Assembly: GCA_903920835.1 (NCBI GenBank)
Contig: CAIXNQ010000158.1
Location: 1 to 14,806, forward strand
Length of the DNA: 14,806 bases
Reading direction: 5' to 3'
Source of the DNA: an uncultured Bacteroidota bacterium
GTDB taxonomy: Bacteria > Bacteroidota > Bacteroidia > Flavobacteriales > Flavobacteriaceae
A model generated the notes under the pieces. It ran no database searches, was not told where the DNA came from, and saw only the letters and a program-made list of their open reading frames with translations. A program made the position numbers and the translations under genes. Positions 8,016-14,754 of the stretch are shown here, in pieces; the stretch's first letter is position 1, and each line of letters opens with the position of its first letter.

Positions 8016-8043
8016 AACCTGCTTGATAAAAGCAGGTTTTTTT
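8016..8043 (+). terminator. Intrinsic terminator of glutamine synthetase gene
   Basis: Perfect 9-base arms AACCTGCTT (8016-8024) and AAGCAGGTT (8030-8038) around a 5-base loop, followed by an uninterrupted T-run (8037-8043). It starts 45 bases after the stop codon at 7971. Confidence 0.92.
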
Positions 8044-8120
8044 ATGTTTATAATTAAGGGTTTGCGTCAGATGAGTATTTAATTTACTGGTTTTATTAAG
8101 CTGTTTTACGACTTTATAAA

Positions 8121-8160
8121 CTAAAAAATGCAATTATCTAAAATAAGATAATTGCATTTT
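8121..8160 (-). terminator. Intrinsic terminator of the tRNA-Leu gene
   Basis: Perfect 15-base arms AAAATGCAATTATCT (8125-8139) and AGATAATTGCATTTT (8146-8160) with a 6-base loop. On the minus strand the second arm runs into six T (complement of 8123-8128), just after the 3' end of the tRNA at 8166. The hairpin could also act on the plus strand, but the glutamine synthetase transcript should already have ended at 8043. Confidence 0.85.
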
Positions 8161-8165
8161 AAAAG

Positions 8166-8247
8166 TGCGGATAATAGGACTCGAACCTACACGCCTTGCG
8201 GCACCAGATCCTAAGTCTGGCATGTCTACCAATTTCACCATATCCGC
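8166..8247 (-). tRNA. tRNA-Leu (anticodon UAG)
   Basis: On the minus strand the acceptor stem GCGGATA pairs with TATCCGC. A D-arm with AAATTGGTAGA follows. The anticodon stem CCAGA/TCTGG encloses the loop CTTAGGA with anticodon TAG at 8213-8211. A long variable arm (TGCC-GCAA-GGCG) marks a class II tRNA, and the T-arm is GTAGG-TTCGAGT-CCTAT. The discriminator base is A at 8166. CCA is not encoded and must be added after transcription. UAG reads CUN leucine codons. The gene has its own promoter and terminator and is divergent from the peptidase gene. Confidence 0.97.
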
Positions 8248-8260
8248 AAAATCGAGTTTG

Positions 8261-8268
8261 CAAATATA
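8261..8268 (-). promoter_or_regulatory. -7 promoter box of the tRNA-Leu gene
   Basis: The minus strand reads TATATTTG, an exact TAnnTTTG match, 13 bases before the mature 5' end of the tRNA at 8247. Transcription would therefore start only a few bases upstream of the mature end. Confidence 0.65.
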
Positions 8269-8325
8269 AAAATAATTATGAATTAATGAATTATCAATTA
8301 TGAAATTTTTTAAAACTCTTTTTTG

Positions 8326-8333
8326 TACTTTTG
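8326..8333 (+). promoter_or_regulatory. -7 promoter box of the M20 peptidase gene
   Basis: TACTTTTG matches TAnnTTTG exactly and ends 22 bases before the ATG at 8356. It overlaps the region where the frame could be extended upstream to a TTG at 8323, so that extension would not be transcribed and the ATG at 8356 is the likely start. Confidence 0.65.
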
Positions 8334-8355
8334 GTTTTTAAAAGAAAATCATAAA

Positions 8356-9747
8356 ATGAACAAAATTAATCAATACGTTCAAGACAATAAAGAACGTTTT
8401 ATCAATGAACTAATTGAATTGCTAAAAATCCCTTCGGTTAGTGCCGATACGGCCTACTCTCAAGACGTTTTCGATACGGCTGAAGCAGTAAAGGTTAGTT
8501 TAGAAAAAGCAGGTTGTAAACACGTTGAAATTTGTGAAACCCCAGGCTATCCTATTGTGTATGGAGAACATATTATTGACAAAGAACTTCCAACGGTTTT
8601 GGTTTATGGGCATTATGATGTGCAACCACCTGACCCAATAAATTTATGGACTTCTCCACCGTTTGAACCAGTGATAAAAAAGACCGAAATTCATCCTGAA
8701 GGTGCTGTTTTTGCTAGAGGTGCCTGTGACGACAAAGGACAAATGTATATGCACGTTAAGGCTTTTGAATATATGATTCAAAGCAACACTTTGCCCTGCA
8801 ACGTGAAATTTATGATTGAGGGCGAAGAAGAAATTGGTTCTAAAAGTTTGGTATGGTTCGTTGAGCGCAATCAAAAAAAATTGAGCTGTGATGTAATATT
8901 AATTTCAGATACTGGAATGATTTCTAATCAGCAACCTTCAATTACGACAGGTTTGCGGGGATTAAGCTATGTTGAAGTAGAAGTTACAGGTCCAAACCGA
9001 GACTTACATTCTGGACTATACGGTGGTGCGGTTGCCAATCCGATTAATGTTTTAGCAAAAATGATTGCATCGCTTCATGACGAGAACAATCACATTACTA
9101 TTCCAGGGTTTTATGACAAAGTTGAAGAATTGTCTCAAGCCGAAAGAGCTGAAATGGCAAAAGCACCTTTTAATTTAGAAAACTACAAAAAAGCCTTAGA
9201 TATTGATGATATTTATGGCGAAAAAGGATATGTAACGAACGAACGAAACTCGATTCGACCAACATTAGACGTCAACGGGATTTGGGGCGGATATACTGGC
9301 GAGGGCGCAAAAACTGTGATAGCTAGCAAAGCTTTTGCTAAAATCTCAATGCGATTGGTGCCAAATCAAGATTGGGAAGAAATTACAGCGTTGTTTAAAA
9401 ATCATTTTGAAAGTATTGCTCCATCTTCAGTAAAAGTTAAAGTTACACCTCATCACGGTGGTCAAGGTTATGTAACGCCAATAGACAGTATTGGTTATCA
9501 AGCAGCTTCAAAAGCCTATTCAGAAACCTTTGGAGTGCCTGCTATTCCTGTACGTTCTGGCGGAAGTATTCCGATAGTTGCTTTGTTTGAAAAAGAGTTG
9601 AAATCAAAAACAATCATGATGGGATTTGGACTTGATAGTGATGCAATTCACTCTCCTAACGAGCATTTCGGAATTTTTAATTACTTGAAAGGAATTGAAA
9701 CAATTCCATTGTTCTATAAATATTTTGTAGCGTTGTTTCAACAATAA
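8356..9747 (+). CDS. M20-family metallopeptidase (dipeptidase-like)
   Basis: Two-zinc peptidase related to carnosinase/cytosolic dipeptidases, probably cleaving dipeptides in the cytoplasm; no signal peptide is visible. From the ATG at 8356 it has 463 residues. Metal ligands and catalytic residues are in place: GHYDVQP (85-91) with H86 and catalytic D88, GACDDKG (122-128) with D125, EGEEEIGS (155-162) with catalytic E158 and ligand E159, ISDTG (183-187) with D185, and DAIHSPNE near the end with H432. The middle portion (about 200-355, starting GLRGLSYVEVEVTG) is the dimerisation domain, including DLHSGLYGG. An in-frame TTG at 8323 is rejected because a promoter box overlaps it. The gene stands alone, followed by a strong terminator. 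The exact substrate cannot be told. Confidence 0.93.
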   Translation: MNKINQYVQDNKERFINELIELLKIPSVSADTAYSQDVFDTAEAVKVSLEKAGCKHVEICETPGYPIVYGEHIIDKELPTVLVYGHYDVQPPDPINLWTSPPFEPVIKKTEIHPEGAVFARGACDDKGQMYMHVKAFEYMIQSNTLPCNVKFMIEGEEEIGSKSLVWFVERNQKKLSCDVILISDTGMISNQQPSITTGLRGLSYVEVEVTGPNRDLHSGLYGGAVANPINVLAKMIASLHDENNHITIPGFYDKVEELSQAERAEMAKAPFNLENYKKALDIDDIYGEKGYVTNERNSIRPTLDVNGIWGGYTGEGAKTVIASKAFAKISMRLVPNQDWEEITALFKNHFESIAPSSVKVKVTPHHGGQGYVTPIDSIGYQAASKAYSETFGVPAIPVRSGGSIPIVALFEKELKSKTIMMGFGLDSDAIHSPNEHFGIFNYLKGIETIPLFYKYFVALFQQ

Positions 9748-9771
9748 ATACATAAAAAACAATTTTAAATT

Positions 9772-9814
9772 AGGGGTTCGTTATGGCAATTAGCCAATAA
9801 CGAGCCTCTTTTTT
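9772..9814 (+). terminator. Intrinsic terminator of the M20 peptidase gene
   Basis: A 16-pair stem between 9772-9787 (AGGGGTTCGTTATGGC) and 9793-9809 (GCCAATAACGAGCCTCT), with two G-U pairs, one bulged A and a 5-base loop, is followed by a T-run to 9814. It starts 24 bases after the stop codon. Its left arm (GGGTTCGTTAT) resembles the sequence GGATTCGTTAC at 9818-9828 at the head of the adjacent tandem array, so the terminator may have arisen from, or been captured by, the repeat. Confidence 0.88.
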
Positions 9815-9830
9815 AATGGATTCGTTACTG

Positions 9831-9998
9831 TTTGGGCACTTCGTGGCAAAACAAAAAACTTTCGCAATACGGTTTGGGCAATTTGTATCCAAACAAAACA
9901 CTCTCGCGGATTTGTTTGGATAAATTGTTTTTAAATATAATATCCTTACGGAACTGTTTGGGATATATTTTTGAAAAAGAAAACCCAACGCTTGTAAT
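9831..9998. repeat. 42-base imperfect tandem repeat, four units
   Basis: Units start with TTTGGG or TTTGGA at 9831, 9873, 9915 and 9957, spaced exactly 42 bases each. The first two are most alike; later ones drift. A common layout is TTTGGGcAattTGtatcCaAAC followed by AAAac-CTcTCGC. The flank 9815-9830 resembles the tail of a unit. Because 42 is a multiple of three, both strands show 14-residue peptide repeats: plus LGTSWQNKKLSQYG / LGNLYPNKTLSRIC, minus TIYPNKSARVFCLD / TNCPNRIAKVFCFA. Neither frame has a credible start: the plus frame has a stop at 9814-9816 and no ATG before the array. It is treated as a non-coding or decayed array. Confidence 0.85.
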
Positions 9999-10050
9999 AA
10001 TAAGTCAAAGATTAAAAGAAATTCTAAAAGCTTTAGGTTGTTTATATTGA

Positions 10051-10228
10051 AGCTAAAGTATTGATTTTTTATACTGCAACAAATTTTTTTAATTTTTCTG
10101 TATTTTTTAGACCAAATGAAATAATATAGCGATTTTTTGATAACACTTATACCAATCCTAAACTGACCAAATGAAATTTAATATCGATTAAAACGACTTT
10201 TGTATCGTCTGAATTATCAACTGGTATC
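10051..10228. other. AT-rich spacer with a 25-base dispersed duplication
   Basis: No gene is seen. GACCAAATGAAATAATATAG continuing to CGATT occupies 10110-10134, and a close copy, GACCAAATGAAATTTAATAT continuing to CGATT, occupies 10165-10189, offset by 55 bases. The copies differ by two small insertions/deletions. The spacer separates the 42-base array from the 21-base array. Confidence 0.6.
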
Positions 10229-10563
10229 AAAAAGAAGATTGTTAATGTCAAAAAGATAAATGATAATGTCAAAAAGAGGTTTAATTGTACGAAAAAGAAA
10301 AGTGATAATGTCATTCTGAAAAAGTTTAATACAAGAAAGATTTTTGATAATGCCAAAAAGATAATTGTTGATGCCGTTCAGAAAATTATTAATACGAAAA
10401 AGACGAGTGATGATGCCAAAAAGATAATTGATGATGCCGTTCAGAAAATTATTAATATGAAAAAGACGAGTGATAATGCCAAAAAGATATTTGTTGATGC
10501 CGTTCAAAAATTATTAATACGAAAAAGAGGACTGTTGATGTCTTAAAAATCGTTGCTAATGTT
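10229..10563. repeat. 21-base tandem array, 16 units, with a 63-base higher-order period
   Basis: Sixteen consecutive units of 21 bases run from 10229, with one 20-base unit at 10502-10521. The commonest form is AAAAAGATAATTGATGATGCC. Three unit types recur in order: GTTCAGAAAATTATTAATACG, AAAAAGACGAGTGATAATGCC, AAAAAGATAATTGTTGATGCC, giving 63-base triplets at 10313, 10376, 10439 and 10502. Units at the outer ends are more diverged. The plus strand encodes heptads such as KKIIDDA VQKIINM KKTSDNA, and the minus strand LFGIITR LFRINNF LNGINNY. No ATG-initiated frame with normal features carries them, and the single-base deletion in unit 14 would break a plus-strand reading frame. Units abut without spacers, so this is not CRISPR. 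Confidence 0.92.
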
Positions 10564-10600
10564 ATAAAAATTATCCTAAACCTCAACATCCCAAACGCAA

Positions 10601-10648
10601 CAAGGGTGCTTTTAAAATTGAAGATTGTCAATTTCAAAAGCACCCTTG
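10601..10648. terminator. Long hairpin downstream of the TonB receptor gene, possible terminator
   Basis: CAAGGGTGCTTTTAAAATTG plus A (10601-10621) pairs with 10628-10648 over 21 positions with a single mismatch and a 6-base loop. It lies 36 bases beyond the minus-strand stop of the outer-membrane protein gene. Neither strand has a T-run directly after the stem, so it is not a textbook intrinsic terminator. It could still end or stabilise the transcript, or be a dispersed palindromic element. Confidence 0.6.
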
Positions 10649-10683
10649 ATTAGTTTAAGATTGATGCTGTTGTTATTTAAAAA

Positions 10684-12915
10684 CTATTTCATCATGCCGC
10701 CGCCTTGTTTCACTTTTTCGGTGGTGATTTCTGTGTTTTCTTTTTCGAGTTTCAAGTTTCCGAAGTTGTAGGTCAACGAAATTCTAAAGGTTCTGGAATC
10801 TCTTTTTTGATAGAAACCTGTTTGAAGGTTGTTGCCGCTAATGATTCCGTTAATCTCGTTGGCGTTAAAAACATCAAAGCAATGCAAACCTATTTTTAGC
10901 TTTTTGTTATTGAAATCCTTGTTGAAAGAGATGTCGAATTGCTGAATGGGTTTCTCGATTTGATAGATTTCCCAAGTGCCTTTGGGTAGTATAAAATAGT
11001 TCATGGTGTTGGTGATGTTCCATGGCAAAATGATTTGCGACTGTGCGCCATAATTAGTAATCGGCTTGTTGGTGAACGGAAAAGTAAAGCCGTCTATGGT
11101 CGATTTAACGTAATTGATGTTAAAGAAAATGTAGTTCATTTTCTCGATGGTGTTCATTCGTTTGGCAAATTCTTCTTTTGATTTAAAGAAATAATCGAGC
11201 GGCAACGGAAACGATAAATAGGCACTGAAGGTCTTGATTTTGTCAAACTGTTGGGTGGTTGCATTGCTGACGAGTTCGCCCGGTTTGGCACTGAATACAA
11301 AACGACCATCGTCTTTGCCAACGACATAATTTGCGCCCAATTGCACAAACTGAAAGGCAGTGAACTTGATGTCGAAGTTATCGAAATAAGTTGGTTTTAA
11401 ATTGAAATTTCCTGTTGAAGTGTTGAACTGATTCACCGCCGAACCATTGTTGGGGTCGATGGTGTTATAGTTGGGCTGTTCTATTTTTTTAGAATAAGAT
11501 GCGCTAATGTTCATTTGCTCGTTCATTTCATAAAGCACACTCGCATTTGGGAAAAAATTAGTGTTGCGATAGTCAAGTTGCGTGGTGTTGAGGTCTAGAT
11601 TAGCGAGACGTTTTACTTTAAAATCTTCAAACCGAACTCCGGCAGTAAAGTCAAACTTCTTGATTTTTTTGCGGGCTTCTACATAAAAAGCAAGGTTGTT
11701 TTCGGTGTAGTTAAAGTCAGTGATTTTTGCAAAATTGCCATTCGTAAAAATGTCGTCGGTGGAGCTATTGATGTTGTTTTTGCCCAGATGATTTACTTTA
11801 ATGGTATTGTATTTTCCGCCGGTATTAATCGAAAATTTCAATTGCTCGAAAGGAATGGCAAAGTCGTATTTCAAATAATAATTAGTAAGACTAAAGTCGT
11901 TGTTGGCGTTGTTAAACAAATTGCCGTTAGCTTCGTTATAACCACTGGATTGACTCAGCGGATTTTTGTTGAACAGATTGGTGAAAGCAGTAACATCAAG
12001 AGTTCTACCTAGCGTGTCTAATTTTGTTTTGTACTGCAAACTGATTTCGTGGTTGCTGGTTTTGGTTTTAGTGATGGCGGCGTCTTCAAAATTATTGCCT
12101 TCGCCATAAACGCTGGTGTTTGAATTTGTTCTGTCATTGCTGGCATTGGCGTTATAATTAAAAAGCAAGTTCGACTGGTCGGTCAGTTTGTAATTTGTGC
12201 CAAGTCTGAAATAAACATTTCTGTTGGTGTTGAACATTGTACTGCTTTGATATAAATTCTTTACAGGCGTAAACGTTGTAAACTGTTGATTGTTGCCCGT
12301 GGTTTCGTTACTGTCGATATAGTTATAGCCCAACATTGTTTGCCAGCTCACTTTTTTCTCCTTGCCGTTCAACATTATTTGCGGGCTCGTTTTTTGGTTT
12401 TTGTTAAAGTTATAATTCACATTGACGGTTGCATTAACGCCTTTTAACCTTTTAGAACTCGTAATAATGTTAATGATCGATCCGCTGGCATTGGCGTCAA
12501 ACGAGGCACCAGGGTTGTAAATCAGTTCAACTTTCTCGATGGCGTTGGCAGGAAGACTTGACAGATAGTTTTGCAAATCGGTTCCGCTGAGCGTGCTGGG
12601 TGCGCCGTCAATATAGATGGCAACGCCCTTGCCGTTAAGCGACAAACTACCCGTTGGAGAAGTAATAACGCCGGGCAACTTTTTAACTGCGTCAAACGCG
12701 CTGCCGCTACTGAGCATCGGATTGTCTTTAACGCCCACAGTGGTTTTGTCGCTTTCTACTTTTAGGAACTGTTTTTTGTTGCCATAAATAGTAACTTCTT
12801 TAAGTTTGTCTGTTTTTGACGAATCAGAAGATTTCAGATTTGTTTCATTTGTGTTTTCTTGTGCGAAGATTGCGCCAGAAAAGAAAAGCAAGGAATAAAA
12901 TAAATTTGATTTCAT
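10684..12915 (-). CDS. TonB-dependent-receptor-like outer-membrane beta-barrel protein
   Basis: Outer-membrane barrel protein with a plug domain, of the Bacteroidetes outer-membrane beta-barrel family related to TonB-dependent receptors; the ligand is unknown. It has 743 residues. Residues 1-18 are a signal peptide (cleavage near IFA-QE). LKEVTIYGNKK (38-48) is the segment that usually precedes the plug. The plug runs about 55-155 with AFDAVKKLPGV (73-83), LSLNGKGVAIYIDG (91-104), LPANAIEKVELIYNPGASFD (121-140) and GSIINI (145-150). The rest is a series of amphipathic strands ending RTFRISLTYNFGNLK, then a charged tail ending GGGMMK. The N-terminal carboxypeptidase-regulatory-like domain seen in many relatives is absent; only a short Ser/Asn/Lys linker is present. 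No substrate-binding partner lies beside it. The plug-coding region looks richer in G+C than its neighbours. Confidence 0.88.
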   Translation of the reverse strand: MKSNLFYSLLFFSGAIFAQENTNETNLKSSDSSKTDKLKEVTIYGNKKQFLKVESDKTTVGVKDNPMLSSGSAFDAVKKLPGVITSPTGSLSLNGKGVAIYIDGAPSTLSGTDLQNYLSSLPANAIEKVELIYNPGASFDANASGSIINIITSSKRLKGVNATVNVNYNFNKNQKTSPQIMLNGKEKKVSWQTMLGYNYIDSNETTGNNQQFTTFTPVKNLYQSSTMFNTNRNVYFRLGTNYKLTDQSNLLFNYNANASNDRTNSNTSVYGEGNNFEDAAITKTKTSNHEISLQYKTKLDTLGRTLDVTAFTNLFNKNPLSQSSGYNEANGNLFNNANNDFSLTNYYLKYDFAIPFEQLKFSINTGGKYNTIKVNHLGKNNINSSTDDIFTNGNFAKITDFNYTENNLAFYVEARKKIKKFDFTAGVRFEDFKVKRLANLDLNTTQLDYRNTNFFPNASVLYEMNEQMNISASYSKKIEQPNYNTIDPNNGSAVNQFNTSTGNFNLKPTYFDNFDIKFTAFQFVQLGANYVVGKDDGRFVFSAKPGELVSNATTQQFDKIKTFSAYLSFPLPLDYFFKSKEEFAKRMNTIEKMNYIFFNINYVKSTIDGFTFPFTNKPITNYGAQSQIILPWNITNTMNYFILPKGTWEIYQIEKPIQQFDISFNKDFNNKKLKIGLHCFDVFNANEINGIISGNNLQTGFYQKRDSRTFRISLTYNFGNLKLEKENTEITTEKVKQGGGMMK

Positions 12916-13186
12916 GTAAAATTGATTTTGATTGATGACTGTAAGACTTTTTAAGATTACAATTGTTACAAATAGTGGTGTTAAAATCGAATCATTTTAT
13001 GTTTTTAGTCTAAAGAATATGTTTTTATATGAAGCCACAGCTTAAAAAGATTTACACAGATTATTAAAATAAAATCCATTTTATCCCTTAATCTGTGGCA
13101 AAAAGATTAAAAATCAATTTCAATTAAAACGATTTTTATTTATTGATGAGCAATTTAACAAAACCAAAAGCCTAATAATTTATTTG
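12916..13186. other. Divergent intergenic region between the TonB-receptor-like gene and dusB
   Basis: No gene is seen. An exact TAnnTTTG box for the minus-strand gene was not found; the nearest candidates near 12969-12976 are imperfect. The right half contains the inverted repeat listed separately. Confidence 0.5.
13034..13109. repeat. Inverted repeat with CCACAG/CTGTGG arms
   Basis: GCCACAGCTTAA (13034-13045) faces TTAATCTGTGGC (13088-13099), matching at 11 of 12 positions. A third related copy, ACACAGATTA, is at 13054-13063, and AAAAAGATT occurs next to the first copy (13045-13053) and after the last (13100-13108). The block resembles a degenerate dispersed intergenic repeat rather than a regulatory operator, since arm spacing is about 42 bases. 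It lies about 90 bases upstream of the dusB promoter. Confidence 0.65.
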
Positions 13187-13194
13187 TATTTTTG
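13187..13194 (+). promoter_or_regulatory. -7 promoter box of dusB
   Basis: TATTTTTG matches TAnnTTTG exactly and ends 18 bases before the ATG at 13213. It overlaps the in-frame TTG at 13192, ruling that codon out as a realistic start. Confidence 0.65.
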
Positions 13195-13212
13195 TGCAAA
13201 ATATTAATAGCT

Positions 13213-14208
13213 ATGCCCAAAATTGGCAATATCGAACTTCCAGATTTTCCGTTACTGCTTGCGCCGATGGAAGACGTTAGCGATCCTCCATTTCGTAGAT
13301 TGTGCAAACTTCATGGTGCCGATTTAATGTATTCGGAGTTTATTTCGTCTGAAGGATTGATTAGAGACGCCATCAAAAGCCGTCAGAAACTCGATATCTT
13401 CGATTATGAACGCCCTGTTGGCATTCAGATTTTTGGTGGCGACGAAGATGCGATGGCTTTATCGGCAAAAATTGTTGATGCGGTTCATCCGGATTTGGTT
13501 GATATTAATTTTGGTTGTCCTGTAAAGAAAGTGGTGTGCAAAGGTGCTGGTGCTGGCGTTCTTAAAGATGTTGATTTAATGGTGCGACTCACAAAAGCCG
13601 TTATCCGAAGCACGAATCTGCCCGTGACAGTTAAAACCCGTTTGGGTTGGGACGAAAGTTCTATAAATATTGACGAAGTTGCCGAACGACTTCAGGATAT
13701 TGGTGTGCAAGCACTCACTGTTCACGCACGAACCCGAGCGCAGATGTATAAAGGTCACTCGGATTGGTCGCATATTGCTCGTGTGAAAAATAATCCTCGA
13801 ATCACGATGCCTATTTTTGGTAATGGCGATATTGACAGTCCCGAAAAAGCATTAGAATATAAAAACAAATTTGGACTTGACGGCATGATGATTGGTCGTG
13901 CTGCTATTGGTTATCCGTGGATATTTAATGAGATTAAACATTATTTCAAAACCGGAACCCATCTGACTGCACCCACCGTTGTTGATCGTGTTGAGGCTGC
14001 CCGAAACCACCTTCAATGGTCTATGGATTGGAAAGGAGAGCGACTTGGAATTGTTGAAATGCGAAGACATTATACAAATTATTTCAAAGGGATTCATTCG
14101 TTTAAAGAATACAAACAAATTCTTGTTACGAATGACAATCCAGACGAACTTTTCCGCACATTAAAAGAAATTGAACAAGTTTATGCCGAATTTTCTTTTG
14201 AAAATTAA
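13213..14208 (+). CDS. dusB: tRNA-dihydrouridine synthase (DusB-like)
   Basis: FMN-dependent cytoplasmic enzyme that reduces specific uridines in the D-loop of tRNA to dihydrouridine using NADPH. From the ATG at 13213 it has 331 residues, normal for the family. The TIM-barrel motifs are in order: LLLAPMEDVSDPPFR (14-28) for FMN binding, VGIQIFGGD (69-77), DINFGCPVKKV (97-107) with catalytic C102, KGAGAGVL (110-117), then PVTVKTRLGWDE, TVHARTRAQMYKG, IFGNGDI and MMIGRAAIGYPWIF towards the end of the barrel. A helical C-terminal domain follows (HLQWSMDWKGER, MRRHYTNYFKGI), a tRNA-binding region in this family. The QueD-like gene follows after 42 bases with no clear promoter between them, so they may share a transcript. 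Confidence 0.95.
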   Translation: MPKIGNIELPDFPLLLAPMEDVSDPPFRRLCKLHGADLMYSEFISSEGLIRDAIKSRQKLDIFDYERPVGIQIFGGDEDAMALSAKIVDAVHPDLVDINFGCPVKKVVCKGAGAGVLKDVDLMVRLTKAVIRSTNLPVTVKTRLGWDESSINIDEVAERLQDIGVQALTVHARTRAQMYKGHSDWSHIARVKNNPRITMPIFGNGDIDSPEKALEYKNKFGLDGMMIGRAAIGYPWIFNEIKHYFKTGTHLTAPTVVDRVEAARNHLQWSMDWKGERLGIVEMRRHYTNYFKGIHSFKEYKQILVTNDNPDELFRTLKEIEQVYAEFSFEN

Positions 14209-14250
14209 AGGCATCATACGTCAAATACAAATCATTTAGTCGTTAAAATT

Positions 14251-14700
14251 ATGAGCAATATAAGAATTACCAAACAATTTAGTTTTGAAACAGGTCATGC
14301 ACTTTATGGCTATGACGGCAAGTGTAAAAACGTTCACGGACATAGTTATAAATTATCTGTCACGGTAATTGGTGCGCCAATAACAGACCGCAATAATCCG
14401 AAATTCGGAATGGTGATTGATTTTACAGACTTAAAAAAGATTGTCAAAGAAGAAATTGTAGATCATTTTGACCACGCAACGGTTTTTAACCAAACCACGC
14501 CTCATGTTGAACTGGCTCATGAATTAAAAACCCGCGGACATCATGTAATTCTTGTAGATTATCAACCCACGAGCGAGAATATGGTGCTGGATTTTGCCGA
14601 TAAAATAAAGAAAAGATTGCCGTCGGAGATTCGTTTGTTTTCTTTACGACTTCAAGAAACCGAAACTTCGTTTGCCGAATGGTTTGCAAGCGATAATTAG
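14251..14700 (+). CDS. queD: 6-carboxytetrahydropterin synthase (QueD/6-pyruvoyltetrahydropterin synthase family)
   Basis: Zinc enzyme that converts dihydroneopterin triphosphate to 6-carboxytetrahydropterin, an early step to queuosine in tRNA. The protein has 149 residues. Zinc ligands H16 (FETGHAL), H29 and H31 (NVHGHSYKL) and catalytic C25 (GKCKN) are present. GMVIDFTDLK (53-62) and DHFDHATVFN (71-80) carry the conserved aspartate/histidine pair, PTSEN (106-110) includes E109, and LRLQETETSFAEW is the C-terminal substrate-binding region. A spacer around residues 83-105 is longer than in the E. coli protein. Plain pyruvoyl-tetrahydropterin synthase activity cannot be excluded, but the Cys and tRNA-modification neighbour dusB favour QueD. 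Confidence 0.9.
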   Translation: MSNIRITKQFSFETGHALYGYDGKCKNVHGHSYKLSVTVIGAPITDRNNPKFGMVIDFTDLKKIVKEEIVDHFDHATVFNQTTPHVELAHELKTRGHHVILVDYQPTSENMVLDFADKIKKRLPSEIRLFSLRLQETETSFAEWFASDN

Positions 14701-14754
14701 ACCAAAAATGTAGTATTTGTTTTGAAATAATATTGTCACATTAAATCAACAAAC

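Noticed and set aside
9832..10050. Plus-strand small gene over the 42-base array
   Set aside because: It would need a TTG start, has a stop directly upstream with no ATG, follows a strong terminator, and degrades into non-repeat sequence.
10217..10507. Minus-strand gene of 96 codons across the 21-base array
   Set aside because: It would start at TTG inside the array and consists only of repeat translations. The frame is open because 21 is a multiple of three, with no promoter or independent sign of coding.
10229..10563. CRISPR array
   Set aside because: The units abut directly and have no unique spacers, the unit is only 21 bases, and no cas-like gene is present.
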